Source: Bradyrhizobium canariense (lineage in GTDB: Bacteria; Pseudomonadota; Alphaproteobacteria; Rhizobiales; Xanthobacteraceae). From it: a stretch of 64,000 bases of DNA. The stretch covers positions 1,054,001-1,118,000 of the forward strand of contig NZ_LT629750.1 in NCBI RefSeq assembly GCF_900105125.1. The letters are read 5' to 3'. This document shows, one piece after another, positions 42,990-54,844 of the stretch; position 1 is the stretch's first letter; each line of letters begins with the position of its first letter. The position numbers and the translations under genes are program-made. The notes below the pieces were generated by a model. It was not told the DNA's origin and searched no databases. It worked only from the letters and a program-made list of their open reading frames with translations.

Positions 42990-43793
42990 ATGAGCATGAT
43001 CGACCCCACCGCGCGGATCGAAGATGGGGCTGTAATCGGTGAGGGGACCTCGATCGGGCCCTATTGCATCATCGGGCCCGACGTCGTGATCGGCGCGAAC
43101 TGCAAGCTGATCGCACACGTACACATCACCGCGCAAACCACTATCGGCGACGGTTGCACGATCTACCCGTTCGCCTCGCTGGGCACGCCGCCGCAATCGC
43201 TGAGCTATCGCGGCGAACTCACCAGGCTTCAGATCGGTCAGGGCTGCACCATCAGGGAGCAGGTGACCATGAACGCCGGAACCGTCGCCGGCGGCGGCAT
43301 TACCCGGGTCGGGGATCGCGGTTACTTCATGAATTGCAGCCATGTCGGTCACGACTGCCAGGTCGGCAATGATGTGATCTTCGCAACATCCGCCACCTTG
43401 GGCGGTCATTGTGAAATCGGCGACTTCGTTTTCATCGGCGGGTTGTCGGCGGTGCATCAGTTCACGCGGATCGGATCACAAGTGATGGTGGGCGGCGTCT
43501 GCGGCGTACGCGGAGACGTGATTCCGTTCGGTCTCGTCAACGGCCAGTATGCGAGCCTCGAAGGCCTCAACATCGTCGGCATGAAGCGGCGGAAGTTCAC
43601 GCGTGAACGGCTCGCGACGGTGCGGTCGTTCTATCAAAAGCTGTTTCATGGACCCGGCATTTTTTCCGAACGGCTCGCCGCGGTGCAGCCTCTGGCGCCT
43701 GAAGATCCTGCGATTGCGGAGATTCTGACCTTCATCGCCGAGGCCAAACATCGCGCACTCTGTCTGCCGGACGGCGACGGCAACGGAAATTGA
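42990..43793 (+). CDS. lpxA: UDP-N-acetylglucosamine acyltransferase
   Basis: 267 residues, left-handed beta-helix of hexapeptide repeats. First step of lipid A synthesis. The catalytic His is in the NCSHVGHDCQVGN block; TLGGHCEIGDFVFIGGLSAVHQF and the C-terminal helical domain GMKRRKFTRERLATVRSFYQKLF are intact. Thus LpxA remains full length although lpxD upstream is broken. Confidence 0.95.
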   Translation: MSMIDPTARIEDGAVIGEGTSIGPYCIIGPDVVIGANCKLIAHVHITAQTTIGDGCTIYPFASLGTPPQSLSYRGELTRLQIGQGCTIREQVTMNAGTVAGGGITRVGDRGYFMNCSHVGHDCQVGNDVIFATSATLGGHCEIGDFVFIGGLSAVHQFTRIGSQVMVGGVCGVRGDVIPFGLVNGQYASLEGLNIVGMKRRKFTRERLATVRSFYQKLFHGPGIFSERLAAVQPLAPEDPAIAEILTFIAEAKHRALCLPDGDGNGN

Positions 43794-43812
43794 CGATGGG
43801 GCGGCCAGAGCC

Positions 43813-44670
43813 ATGACCGACAAGGCTTTGGAAATTTCATCGCCGGTCGGCCTGGTTGCGGGAGGTGGCGCGATGCCATTCGCAGTCGCTGATTCCCTCG
43901 TCGCACGCGGCGTCCATCCCGTTCTGTTTCCGCTGCGCGGCGCCTGCGATCCCGCGCGGGTGGAACGCTTTCGTCATCACTGGATTTCGGTCGGCCAGTA
44001 CGGCCGGGCTATTAGCCTGTTTCGCGCGGAAAACTGCCGCGATCTCGTCTTCATCGGCACGCTGGTGCGGCCGGCGCTATCCGAAATTCGCCTCGACTGG
44101 GGTACGCTTCGCATCATCCCGCGCGTGCTGAAGGCTTTCCGCGGCGGAGACGATCATCTCTTGTCCGGCATCGGCGGCATTCTTGAACGGGACGGCTTTC
44201 GTATGGTGGGGATCAAGGATGTCGCCCCCGATCTCCTGATGCCCGAGGGGTGCCTGACCCGCGCGATGCCTGATGAAAACGCGAGCGCTGATATCGCGAG
44301 GGGACGCGAGGTGCTGCGGGCGCTCAGTCCCTACGACATCGGCCAGGCCGTTGTGGTGATTGACGGTCACGTGGTCGGGGTGGAGGACATCGAGGGCACC
44401 GACGGGCTCTTGGCCCGTGTGGCGCGACTTCGCGCGGAGGGACGTATTCGGGCCAAGGCCGGGCGCGGCGCGCTGGTGAAGGCGCCGAAGAGCGGGCAGG
44501 ATTTGCGTTTTGATCTACCGACGATGGGGCCGCGTACCGTCGAGGGCGCGGCGGCAGCTCAGCTCGCCGGGATCGCGATCGCTGCCGGCAACACGATCGT
44601 GGCCGAACCTCAGGCCGTGATCGAGAGGGCGGACGCCTCCGGGATATTCGTGACCGGTTTGCCAGCGTGA
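43813..44670 (+). CDS. lpxI: UDP-2,3-diacylglucosamine diphosphatase LpxI
   Basis: 285 residues, the alphaproteobacterial enzyme (former DUF1009) that releases lipid X in place of LpxH. Blocks: VGLVAGGGAMPFAVADSL, DHLLSGIGGILERDGFRMVG, VVVIDGHVVGVEDIEGTDGLL, LPTMGPRTVEGAAAAQLAGIAI. Its stop overlaps the lpxB start. Confidence 0.94.
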   Translation: MTDKALEISSPVGLVAGGGAMPFAVADSLVARGVHPVLFPLRGACDPARVERFRHHWISVGQYGRAISLFRAENCRDLVFIGTLVRPALSEIRLDWGTLRIIPRVLKAFRGGDDHLLSGIGGILERDGFRMVGIKDVAPDLLMPEGCLTRAMPDENASADIARGREVLRALSPYDIGQAVVVIDGHVVGVEDIEGTDGLLARVARLRAEGRIRAKAGRGALVKAPKSGQDLRFDLPTMGPRTVEGAAAAQLAGIAIAAGNTIVAEPQAVIERADASGIFVTGLPA

Positions 44671-45860
44671 TGCAGACGGCAGTAACCGAGAGCGTCGCGC
44701 GAAAGATATTCCTGATCGCAACCGAGGAGTCGGGGGATCGGCTCGGCGCCGGCCTGATGAAGGTGCTGCGCCAGCGCCTCGGCGGTGCCGTCCAGTTCGA
44801 GGGCGTCGGCGGTCGCTCGATGGCGCAGGAGGGCTTGGCCTCACGGTTCCCGATTGAAGAGCTTTCGATCATGGGACTGGCGGGGGTGGTGAAGCAGCTG
44901 CCGAAGATCCTCCGGCTGATCCGCCAAACTACCGACGCGGTGATACAGGCCTCGCCCGATATCCTCATCATCATCGATAGTCCCGATTTCACCCATCGGG
45001 TGGCACGGCGCGTTCGCGCCCGCGATGCCTCGATACCGATCGCCGACTACGTCTCCCCATCGGTCTGGGCCTGGCGGCCCGGCCGGGCGCGCGCGATGCG
45101 CCGGTACGTCGATCATGTGCTCGCCTTGCTGCCGTTCGAGCCGGAGGCGTATCGCAGCCTTCACGGCCCGCCATGCAGCTATGTCGGTCATCCCCTGATC
45201 GAACAGCTCGGCACCCTTCGGCCTGATATCGACGAGCAAAAACGCCGGGACGAAGCGCCATCCGTACTTTTGGTACTGCCGGGAAGCCGCCGCAGCGAGA
45301 TCAGGCACCACATGGCGATCTTCGGCGAAACACTGGGCCGGCTGAGTGCGCAAGGCGTGCCGTTTGAACTGATCCTCCCCACCATGCCGCATTTGCAGGA
45401 TGCGGTCCGCGAGAGCGTCAAGAGCTGGCCGGTCCAGCCCCGCATCGTCGTTGGCGAACAGGAAAAGCGGGCCGCGTTCCGGATTGCGCATACGGCTTTG
45501 GTCAAGTCAGGCACGGTCACGCTTGAGCTCGCGCTCGCCGGCGTGCCGATGGTCGCGGCTTACAGGGGAGGTACGATCGAGGCGTGGGTGGTGCGCCGCG
45601 CGATCCGCGTCAGTTCTGTCATCCTGGCAAATCTGGTGATCGGCGAGAATGTCGTGCCAGAATTCATCCAGGAGGACTGCACGCCCGAAAAGCTGGTCCC
45701 GGCGTTACGGGAGATGCTTGTGGATTCGCCGCGACGGCGGCGGCAAGTCGAAGCCTTTGCAAGGATCGACGCGATCATGTCGACCGGCGACCAGCCGCCA
45801 AGCGGGCGCGCCGCCGACCTGATTTTGGCGACCATGCGGAAATCCCGCCGGGCAAACTAA
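44670..45860 (+). CDS. lpxB: Lipid-A-disaccharide synthase
   Basis: 396 residues, GT19 glycosyltransferase. N-terminal ATEESGDRLGAGLM, then SPDFTHRVARRVR, YVSPSVWAWRPGRA, YVGHPLIEQ and LVLPGSRRSEIRHH. ATG 44670 shares a base with the lpxI stop (TGATG). Last gene of the cluster; a terminator follows immediately. Confidence 0.95.
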   Translation: MQTAVTESVARKIFLIATEESGDRLGAGLMKVLRQRLGGAVQFEGVGGRSMAQEGLASRFPIEELSIMGLAGVVKQLPKILRLIRQTTDAVIQASPDILIIIDSPDFTHRVARRVRARDASIPIADYVSPSVWAWRPGRARAMRRYVDHVLALLPFEPEAYRSLHGPPCSYVGHPLIEQLGTLRPDIDEQKRRDEAPSVLLVLPGSRRSEIRHHMAIFGETLGRLSAQGVPFELILPTMPHLQDAVRESVKSWPVQPRIVVGEQEKRAAFRIAHTALVKSGTVTLELALAGVPMVAAYRGGTIEAWVVRRAIRVSSVILANLVIGENVVPEFIQEDCTPEKLVPALREMLVDSPRRRRQVEAFARIDAIMSTGDQPPSGRAADLILATMRKSRRAN

Positions 45861-45891
45861 AAGCCGGATGCGATGATCGCACCCGGCTTTT
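45859..45891. terminator. Bidirectional terminator between lpxB and gltA
   Basis: AAAAGCCGG-A-TGCGA / TCGCA-C-CCGGCTTTT: 14 paired bases with one mismatch and a 3-base loop, A/T runs on both sides. Serves the two convergent genes. Confidence 0.85.
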
Positions 45892-45915
45892 GATCCTTCG
45901 CAGCAATGGCGCTTG

Positions 45916-47220
45916 TTACTTGCGTTTGGCGATATCGACGTAATCGCGACGCGCGACGCCGGTATAGAGCTGGCGCGGACGGCCGATCTTCTGCTGCGGG
46001 TCCTCGATCATCTCGCTCCACTGGCTGATCCAGCCGACGGTGCGCGCCACCGCAAACAGCACGGTGAACATCGAGGTCGGGAAGCCCATCGCCTTCAGCG
46101 TGATGCCTGAATAGAAGTCGACATTCGGGTAGAGCTTGCGTTCGATGAAGTATTCGTCGTGCAGCGCAATCTTTTCCAGTTCCAGCGCGACCTTGAGCAT
46201 CGGATCGTCGCCGTGGCCGGTTTCCGCCAGCACGGCGTGACACATCTTCTGCATGATCTTGGCGCGGGGATCGTAGTTCTTGTAGACCCGATGTCCGAAG
46301 CCCATCAGGCGGACTTCGCTGTTCTTGTCCTTTACCTTCTTGATGAATTCGGGGATCTTGTCGACCGTGCCGATGTCGGCCAGCATGGCCAGCGCGGCTT
46401 CGTTGGCGCCGCCATGGGCCGGTCCCCACAGGCAGGCGATGCCGGCGGCGATGCAGGCGAACGGATTGGCGCCTGACGAGCCTGCGATACGCACCGTCGA
46501 GGTCGAGGCGTTCTGCTCATGGTCGGCGTGCAGGATGAAGATCTTGTCGAGCGCGTCGGCCAGCACCGGATTGATCTTGTACTCCTCGCACGGCACCGCG
46601 AAGCACATGTTGAGGAAGTTCTCGGAGAAGGAGAGCGAGTTCTTCGGATAAATGAAGGGCTGACCGATGGTGTATTTGAAGGCCATCGCCGCCAGGGTCG
46701 GGACTTTCGCGATCATCCGCATCGAGGCGATCATGCGCTGCTGCGGATCGTTGATGTCGGTAGAGTCGTGGTAGAACGCGGCCAGCGCGCCAACCGCAGC
46801 GACCATGATCGCCATCGGATGGGCGTCGCGGCGGAAACCCTGGAAGAACCGGGCCATCTGCTCGTGAACCATGGTGTGATGGATCACGCGGCTGTCGAAA
46901 TCTTTCTTCTGTGCCGGGGTCGGAAGCTCCCCGTAAAGCAGCAAATAGCAGGTCTCGAGGAAGTCGCCGTGCTCGGCGAGCTGTTCGATTGGATAGCCGC
47001 GGTATTCCAGAATACCGGCGTCGCCATCGATATAGGTGATTTTGGACTGGCAACTGCCGGTGGAGGTAAAGCCGGGGTCATAGGTGAACATCCCGGCCTG
47101 GGCGTAGAGCTTGGCGATGTCGATGACATCAGGCCCAATCGTGCCGCTTAGGATGGGAAAATCGTAGGTCTTGTTGCCAACCGTTAGTGTTGCGGTTTTG
47201 GTGCTGGATTTTGCGTCCAT
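45916..47220 (-). CDS. gltA: Citrate synthase
   Basis: 434 residues, type II (hexameric) citrate synthase of the TCA cycle. The beta-rich N-terminus [22 protein letters not shown] is followed by [29 protein letters not shown]. Catalytic His/Asp blocks: [39 protein letters not shown], and [13 protein letters not shown]. Single gene with its own terminator; start ATG 47220. Confidence 0.97.
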   Translation of the reverse strand: MDAKSSTKTATLTVGNKTYDFPILSGTIGPDVIDIAKLYAQAGMFTYDPGFTSTGSCQSKITYIDGDAGILEYRGYPIEQLAEHGDFLETCYLLLYGELPTPAQKKDFDSRVIHHTMVHEQMARFFQGFRRDAHPMAIMVAAVGALAAFYHDSTDINDPQQRMIASMRMIAKVPTLAAMAFKYTIGQPFIYPKNSLSFSENFLNMCFAVPCEEYKINPVLADALDKIFILHADHEQNASTSTVRIAGSSGANPFACIAAGIACLWGPAHGGANEAALAMLADIGTVDKIPEFIKKVKDKNSEVRLMGFGHRVYKNYDPRAKIMQKMCHAVLAETGHGDDPMLKVALELEKIALHDEYFIERKLYPNVDFYSGITLKAMGFPTSMFTVLFAVARTVGWISQWSEMIEDPQQKIGRPRQLYTGVARRDYVDIAKRK

Positions 47221-47379
47221 CGTGAATTCCCCGATGAGATCGTTGCGAAAGCCGGGCCGGTCCTGCTGTTCTACAGGAAGATGGCGAGGCAGGTCGGACT
47301 GTCTAGTAGCGCCGACGAAAATGGGTAGCGTATTGCCCTGTGCACTGCAAGATCGACCGCTGCAGGGGCTGCCGCAGCC

Positions 47380-48804
47380 TTAGGAGGCCGCCTGATCCCC
47401 AAGCCGGGCAAGGCATTCCTGGCATCCCAGCACGGCCAGGACGTCGAATATGCCCGGCGAGGTGGTGCGTCCAGTCAGTGCCACGCGCAGCGGCTGTGCG
47501 ACGGCGCCAAGCTTGAGGTTGTTCTGTTCGGCAAAGCCGCGCACGGCGGCCTCGGTGGTTTCCGCCGTCCACGGCGTGGCGGCCGCGAGCGCCGTGCGAA
47601 GCTTGCCGATCAGCTCGCGGTTTTCCGGGGTCAACAACGCCGCCGCTTTCGGCTCGACCTGAAGCGGCCGGTCCGCAAAGATAAAATACGACCCATCGAT
47701 CAGCTCGATCAGCGTCTTGGCGCGCTCCTTCAGGCTCGGCATCGCCTGCAGCAATTGCGCGCGTGTGGTGTCGTTGAGCTTCGCCTTCAGGTCGAGGCCG
47801 CCGGGGACGTAGTTCAGCACGTCCTCGAACATGGTCACGAGAGATTGATCGTCGGCGTGGCGGATGTAGTGGCCGTTGAGGTTTTCCAGTTTGGCGAAAT
47901 CGAACCGTGCAGCCGAGCGGCCGATGCCCGACAGATCGAAGGCGTCGATCATCTCCTGGGTCGAGAAGATCTCCTGATCGCCGTGGCTCCAGCCAAGCCG
48001 GACCAGATAATTGCGCAGCGCCGCCGGCAGATATCCCATGGCGCGGTAGGCATCTACCCCGAGCGCGCCGTGGCGCTTTGAGAGCTTTGACCCGTCGGGT
48101 CCGTGGATCAAAGGAATGTGGGACATGTTCGGCACGTCCCAGCCGAGCGCGTCATAGATCTGCTTCTGGCGCGCCGCGTTGATCAGGTGATCGTCGCCGC
48201 GAATGATGTGCGTGACGCCCATATCGTGGTCGTCGACCACCACGGCAAGCATATAGGTCGGAGTGCTATCGCCACGCAGCAGCACGAGATCGTCGAGGTT
48301 CTCATTCTGCCAAACTACCCGGCCCTGGACCTGATCCTCGATCACGGTCTCGCCGGTCTGGGGCGCCTTGAGGCGGATGGTAGGCAGCATTCCGGACGGG
48401 GCTTCGGACGGGTCGCGGTCGCGCCACGAGCCGTCATAGAGCCTCGTGCGGCCCTCCGCGCGCGCCTTTTCGCGCATCACGGTCAGTTCCTCCGGCGTGG
48501 CGTAGCAGCGGTAGGCCTTGCCGCTGGCAAGCAATTGCTCGGCCGCCTCGCGGTGACGCGCGGCGCGGCTGAATTGATAAATGACCTCGCCATCCCAATC
48601 GAGACCGAGCCATTTCAGCCCGTCCAGAATGGCATCGATTGCCTCCTTGGTCGAACGCTGCCGATCCGTGTCCTCGATTCGCAGCAGCATCTTGCCGCCG
48701 TGTTTGCGCGCATAAAGCCAGTTGAACAGCGCCGTGCGGGCTCCTCCGATGTGGAGAAAGCCGGTCGGCGAGGGGGCAAATCGGGTGATAACGGAATCGG
48801 TCAT
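47380..48804 (-). CDS. gltX: Glutamyl-tRNA synthetase
   Basis: 474 residues, class I. HIGH motif variant in [31 protein letters not shown] variant in [14 protein letters not shown]-terminal anticodon-binding domain complete. ATG 48804 (MTDSVITRF) was chosen; the long in-frame extension upstream overlaps the glnS leader. Divergent from glnS. Confidence 0.96.
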   Translation of the reverse strand: MTDSVITRFAPSPTGFLHIGGARTALFNWLYARKHGGKMLLRIEDTDRQRSTKEAIDAILDGLKWLGLDWDGEVIYQFSRAARHREAAEQLLASGKAYRCYATPEELTVMREKARAEGRTRLYDGSWRDRDPSEAPSGMLPTIRLKAPQTGETVIEDQVQGRVVWQNENLDDLVLLRGDSTPTYMLAVVVDDHDMGVTHIIRGDDHLINAARQKQIYDALGWDVPNMSHIPLIHGPDGSKLSKRHGALGVDAYRAMGYLPAALRNYLVRLGWSHGDQEIFSTQEMIDAFDLSGIGRSAARFDFAKLENLNGHYIRHADDQSLVTMFEDVLNYVPGGLDLKAKLNDTTRAQLLQAMPSLKERAKTLIELIDGSYFIFADRPLQVEPKAAALLTPENRELIGKLRTALAAATPWTAETTEAAVRGFAEQNNLKLGAVAQPLRVALTGRTTSPGIFDVLAVLGCQECLARLGDQAAS

Positions 48805-49003
48805 GGCAGGAGCGGGTCGCGGACAAAGAGGGCATGCGCAAGGCGCGGTGGTGTATAGCAGGAACGGAACATAACTAAAGCCAAAGCTGGGTGGTCCTGA
48901 ACTGAGTGGTTTTGGGCAGTCTGGTCTCGGCTGGACAAAGCGGGCTTGGCTCCCCCGGGCGAATTTGGCAGAAGGTCCACTGACCTCCGAACAGGAAACA
49001 GGA

Positions 49004-50686
<1,683 letters not shown>

Positions 50687-50712
50687 GGACAAGGGCTGAG
50701 GCGAGGTCGGAC

Positions 50713-51120
50713 CTAGCGCTTCGCGTCTGCCGCGGCGTGGCGCAGGGCTTCGGCTGCTTCAGGATGTTTGCGGTAGTAGTCGCACTCGCCGGGCCGAGCG
50801 GCGCGATCCAGCCCCTCCTGCATGGCCGCCTGGCGCAGGCTTTCATCCCTGGTGTCGATGATCGTCTGATCGCCGATATAGGCGAGATATGATTCGGAAC
50901 TGGTCAAGGGGAGAATCCCGGCCTCGCGCGCCAGCACCTTGCAGCCGACGGCAAAGTAAACGTCCTTAACCCGGTGCATGAACCGGTCGCGTTTTTCGAG
51001 ATATTTCGCCTTGAGCTTGGCGCGGATCGTTGTGGGATGCGGATCGGGTTGTTGCGCCTGTACGGGGATGGAGGCCGACGCCAGTGCAATCACAAGCGCT
51101 GCAATTCCAAAAATCCGCAT
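50713..51120 (-). CDS. Secreted hypothetical protein
   Basis: 135 residues with a signal peptide ending SIPVQAQQ. The mature part is helical, with two Cys (VGCKVLAREAG, PGECDYYRKHPEAAEALRHAA) that could form a disulfide. No named family recognised. Convergent with glnS. Confidence 0.6.
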   Translation of the reverse strand: MRIFGIAALVIALASASIPVQAQQPDPHPTTIRAKLKAKYLEKRDRFMHRVKDVYFAVGCKVLAREAGILPLTSSESYLAYIGDQTIIDTRDESLRQAAMQEGLDRAARPGECDYYRKHPEAAEALRHAAADAKR

Positions 51121-51200
51121 TGTATCTCCCCAAATATTTTTTTGATTAACGCGCGATGGCGTCGACTCCTACGCCATCCAATTCCGCTTCGTAGCTCGAA

Positions 51201-51392
51201 CTAATCCGCTCGCGGTGGTGTTGTTATTCCCATGCCGACCAGCGTCGCGCGAATGGAATCGAGCGCGAGCTTGTCCTTGGCTTTTTCGTCGATCAATAAA
51301 TTAATGAAGGCGAGCCGCTTTACCTCGCTATCCGCTTCAGCCAGCAATCTGCGATAGCGGTCGTAATCGAAACCCGCATCCGATTTGTTCAT
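51201..51392 (-). CDS. Small hypothetical protein
   Basis: 63 residues from ATG 51392 (MNKSDAGFDYDRYRRLLAEA). Helical and charged (DSEVKRLAFINLLIDEKAKDKLALDS), with no signal or membrane segment. I recall close relatives in Bradyrhizobium of unknown function. The longer frame upstream has no coding character. Confidence 0.55.
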   Translation of the reverse strand: MNKSDAGFDYDRYRRLLAEADSEVKRLAFINLLIDEKAKDKLALDSIRATLVGMGITTPPRAD

Positions 51393-51506
51393 AGCCCGCA
51401 CTCGATCCGCCCATCGCAAGTGTCTCGCAACGTCGCTCAGCACGCAAGCGTTTGGGATCAACGAGCTGTGCTGCGCGCATCGATACGGTGGATAAGTGGA
51501 TAATCT

Positions 51507-51543
51507 CGTGCGAGCCAGCATCGGCTTCGCTCGAAAATGCTGC
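51507..51543. repeat. Rhizobiales-type palindromic repeat, partial diverged copy
   Basis: Matches the second half of the repeat at 35176-35227 in most positions, including GGCTTCGCTCGAAAA followed by TGCTGC. Located in the gap between two minus-strand genes. Confidence 0.6.
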
Positions 51544-51567
51544 GGCGAACAAATTCAAGAGACGCGA

Positions 51568-51888
51568 TTAGCCGAGGCGACGGCGAATCTCGTTGCGCAT
51601 CTGCTCGCGGAACTCCGCGCGGCGCGCCGGCCGCTCTTTTTGCGGAATGTTGAAGCGGTCGAACACATTGAAGTTTTCGAGGATCGGGTAACGGTCGCTG
51701 GCCATCGCCAGGATGCGAAGCAATTCCCCCGCCGGACCTGAAGGACCGGAGACCTCCCATCTGCGGATCGTGTCGCCGCCGCTGCCGGGTGCCAGGCCGC
51801 AGAGTTTCGCCATGTCGGCGGCGGACAAGGGTTTGCCGATCGCGTCACCGAGATCGTTGCGAAGTTTTTTGAGTTCGGGGCCGGTCAC
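51568..51888 (-). CDS. Small helix-turn-helix protein
   Basis: 106 residues. The N-terminal half forms an XRE-like helix-turn-helix: LKKLRNDLGDAIGKPLSAADMAKLCGL, then GDTIRRWEVSGPSGPAGELLRIL. The second half is charged and basic (EFREQMRNEIRRRLG). Probably a DNA-binding regulator of unknown target. Divergent from comEC. Confidence 0.6.
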   Translation of the reverse strand: MTGPELKKLRNDLGDAIGKPLSAADMAKLCGLAPGSGGDTIRRWEVSGPSGPAGELLRILAMASDRYPILENFNVFDRFNIPQKERPARRAEFREQMRNEIRRRLG

Positions 51889-52013
51889 GAAGGTTGGTCC
51901 TGAGGCTGGAGGCGACTGCGGGGTTAGACGTGATTCTCTATCCGTTCCGCTATCCGACTGGCAAAACCTTGCGGTAGCATTGTGGTCCTAACGGGATTGT
52001 AAGGCGTAACCGC

Positions 52014-54293
52014 ATGGCAGAGCGGGGCAGGGCTCCCGGCCGGACGCAGGGTTTTGCCGGGACCTGGCCGCCGCGTAACGCGGCGCCGGCCGGCGCCTAT
52101 GCGCCTTCCGGTTTCGACGTATGGTCGTCCATCATCGCGAAGCTGCGCGAATGGATCGCTGCGGAAGCCGGCGCCGGCCGGTTGCTGCCCTGGGTGCCCG
52201 TCGCATTCGGCGTCGGAATCGCGGTTTATTTCACCGCCGACCATGAGCCGGTGGAATGGGTCACCGCCGTCGCCGCGACAGCGCTGTGCGCCGTGGCTTT
52301 TCTGCTGCGTCGGCAAAAGATATTTCCCGTCGCTGTGATGGTTGCCGCAATGGCCTCAGGCTTCGCCGCGGCAACGTGGAAGACGGCCCTGATCGCCCAT
52401 GACGTGCTGGCGCGGCCGATGTATTCGGTTCAGCTTTCGGGCTTCGTCGAAGCGCGCGACATACGCGAGCGCACCGACCGTTTCGTCTTGCGGGTCACGC
52501 AGATGGACGCGCCGCGCTCATCGACAAAGCTGAAACGCGTTCGCCTGTCGGTGCGAAAGGGGGCTGCGCCCGATGTCGGCAGCTTTGTCGAACTGAAAGC
52601 GCGGTTGCAGCCACCGCTCGCACCCTTGCGGCCCGGCAGTTACGATTTCGGCCGCGACATGTATTTCCAGGGCATCGGCGCTTCCGGCTTCGTCACGGGC
52701 GCCATCAAGACCGTCGAGCCGCCGGTCAGCGGCGGCCTTTCGTTACGCTACGCCGCATTCATGCAGGCGTTACGCGATGCGATCGACGCCCGCATTCGAA
52801 CCACGCTCGATGGCGACAAGCGGGCGATCGCGACCGCTTTGCTAACCGGCCGTCGCGACGCGATCACGACGCCCGTCAATGATGCGATGTTCATTTCCGG
52901 CCTTGGACATGTGCTCTCGATCTCCGGCTATCACATGGCGGTCGTGGCCGGCGTGGTGTTCTTTACGATCCGCGCGCTGCTGGCGCTGTTCCCCGTGCTG
53001 ACGACGGGCTTTCCGATCAAGAAATGGGCGGCGGCCGCAGCATTGGCCGCTGCGGCATTCTATCTTTTGCTGTCCGGCAACGACGTCGCGACCCAAAGGT
53101 CGTTCTTCATGACGGCCGTGGTGCTGATCGCGGTGATGGTGGACCGCCGTGCGGTGACGTTCCGGACGCTGGCGGTGGCCGCGATGATCGTGCTGACATT
53201 CGCGCCGGAGGCGTTGGTGCACCCGAGTTTCCAGATGTCGTTCGCGGCCACGCTGGGACTGGTGGCGTTGATCCAGATCGGCATGCCCCGCCTGTTTGCC
53301 TCGCCCGACAACTCCGTCACCGCCAAGGTGGCGCTCTGGGGCGGGCGGGAGTTGATGACGCTGACGCTGGCGTCACTGGTGGCGGGGCTGGCGACCACGC
53401 CCTATGCCGCGTTTCATTTTCACCGGGTGACGCCCTATGGCGTGCTGGCCAATCTGGCGGCGATGCCCGTGGTATCGGCGGTGGTGATGCCGGCGGGCAT
53501 GCTCGGGCTGCTCGCGATGCCGTTCGGTCTGGACGGCGTGTTCTGGTGGCTGATGGGGATCGGGATCGACTGGATGATCGTGGTGACTGAGTGGGTCGCC
53601 GCACTCCCCGGCGCCATCGGGCGGATGACGGCATTTGGCATCGGTCCGCTGATCGCAGCCAGCATCGGGATCATTTTGCTGGGGCTGTTGCGGACGCCGC
53701 TGCGCTGGTCCGGCGCCATCGTGCTGCTGCTGGCGACGGCTTGGGCGCTGGCGGTTCCACAGCCGGATATCCTGATCTCTGGTGACGGTCACAATGTCGG
53801 TGTCCGCGGCAAGGACGGGCAGCTCCATCTGATGCGGAGTGCCAAGGATGCGTTTCTGATCAAGGAATGGCTGGCCGCGGATGCCGATGCGCGGCTGCCG
53901 GTGGCCCCTTCGCTCGCGGATGGCGTCTCATGCGACGATGCAGGATGTGTGACGCAGATGGCCGGCGGCGCGTTCGTCACGCTGGCGCTGCGGCCCGAGG
54001 CGCTGGCCGATGATTGCGAGCGCGCAACGTTGATCGTGACGGCGAGGCAGCCGCCGTCCACATGCGCCTCGCCTGTCATCACGACGGATCGCCTGCGACG
54101 GCAGGGAGCGCTGGCGCTGCGGCGAACGCGCGACGGGTTTGTCGTCGATGCCGTCAAACCAAAAGGTTTCGACCGGCCATGGTCGCCTGCGGTTGCGGGT
54201 GACGACGAGGTTGAACCGAGCCTGGTGCATCCCGCCGTTCCGCGCACGATCGATGCGACGCCCTCGGAGGCCGATTTGCAAACGGAGGAGTGA
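52014..54293 (+). CDS. comEC: ComEC/Rec2-family DNA-uptake channel protein
   Basis: 759 residues. An N-terminal DUF4131 region with two helices and an OB-like domain (RFVLRVTQMDAPRSSTKLKRVRLSVRKGA) comes first. The competence domain follows with many helices (GLGHVLSISGYHMAVVAGVVFF, ATLGLVALIQIGMPRLF). The last 180 residues are soluble but lack the metal-binding HxHxDH of a beta-lactamase-fold nuclease, as is common in alphaproteobacteria. Expected role is DNA passage across the inner membrane; natural competence is not implied by this gene alone. Confidence 0.9.
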   Translation: MAERGRAPGRTQGFAGTWPPRNAAPAGAYAPSGFDVWSSIIAKLREWIAAEAGAGRLLPWVPVAFGVGIAVYFTADHEPVEWVTAVAATALCAVAFLLRRQKIFPVAVMVAAMASGFAAATWKTALIAHDVLARPMYSVQLSGFVEARDIRERTDRFVLRVTQMDAPRSSTKLKRVRLSVRKGAAPDVGSFVELKARLQPPLAPLRPGSYDFGRDMYFQGIGASGFVTGAIKTVEPPVSGGLSLRYAAFMQALRDAIDARIRTTLDGDKRAIATALLTGRRDAITTPVNDAMFISGLGHVLSISGYHMAVVAGVVFFTIRALLALFPVLTTGFPIKKWAAAAALAAAAFYLLLSGNDVATQRSFFMTAVVLIAVMVDRRAVTFRTLAVAAMIVLTFAPEALVHPSFQMSFAATLGLVALIQIGMPRLFASPDNSVTAKVALWGGRELMTLTLASLVAGLATTPYAAFHFHRVTPYGVLANLAAMPVVSAVVMPAGMLGLLAMPFGLDGVFWWLMGIGIDWMIVVTEWVAALPGAIGRMTAFGIGPLIAASIGIILLGLLRTPLRWSGAIVLLLATAWALAVPQPDILISGDGHNVGVRGKDGQLHLMRSAKDAFLIKEWLAADADARLPVAPSLADGVSCDDAGCVTQMAGGAFVTLALRPEALADDCERATLIVTARQPPSTCASPVITTDRLRRQGALALRRTRDGFVVDAVKPKGFDRPWSPAVAGDDEVEPSLVHPAVPRTIDATPSEADLQTEE

Positions 54294-54331
54294 GCTGGCT
54301 TCGCAAGGCGCGCCTCCGGACGGGCGCGGCC

Positions 54332-54559
54332 TCATTGCTCACCGTGTGAGGCATCTTCTCTCAATTCGAACGCGCCGAGGTGAAACTCATCATCGTCTTT
54401 CGCGGCCGGCGTCCTGACCAGCGTAAACGCCGCATGCGGGAATTGCTCCCAGACCGCAAGATCTTCCGCCGATACCGTGAGCCAGCCGAATCTAAACATG
54501 TAGCGGCCCGGTTCGGCCACCCGTCCAACTTGATGCCACGTGACCTTATCGACGGGCAC
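54332..54559 (-). CDS. Small hypothetical protein with GTG start
   Basis: 75 residues, starting at GTG 54559 (MPVDKVTWHQVGRVAEPGRYM) behind a strong AGGAGGAG. The body FRFGWLTVSAEDLAVWEQFP and AAFTLVRTP looks folded and beta-rich; the C-terminus is acidic. No family name recognised. Its start lies inside the upstream gene (14 base overlap), indicating coupled translation. Confidence 0.6.
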   Translation of the reverse strand: MPVDKVTWHQVGRVAEPGRYMFRFGWLTVSAEDLAVWEQFPHAAFTLVRTPAAKDDDEFHLGAFELREDASHGEQ

Positions 54560-54746
54560 CCCTGTTCTCCTCCTGAACCTCGTGCCTGAGATCAGCGGGC
54601 AGGGCAGAACCTTCACGCTTGATGCCCGCCCTGGAAGGTCCTCCGCCGACACGCATTTCGAAGGCATCGAGTTGTAAAGCGAATGTCGCCAGCGCCAGTT
54701 TCAGATTGTTTCGCTCTTCGATCCGTGCGCTGTCCCGACGATCCAT
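54546..54746 (-). CDS. Small hypothetical protein
   Basis: 66 residues from ATG 54746 (MDRRDSARIEERNNLKLALATF). An amphipathic N-terminal helix is followed by a basic and probably disordered tail. It overlaps the next gene by 14 bases, including that gene's ribosome site. Function unknown. Confidence 0.5.
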   Translation of the reverse strand: MDRRDSARIEERNNLKLALATFALQLDAFEMRVGGGPSRAGIKREGSALPADLRHEVQEENRGARR

Positions 54747-54844
54747 GACGCTACTCGTACAGTTCGGTATGACGGTATCTGCTGATGTTCCGTGATCTGG
54801 TCGGGCCCCGCCGGCCGCAACCGGCGGGAATATACCGGACCACT

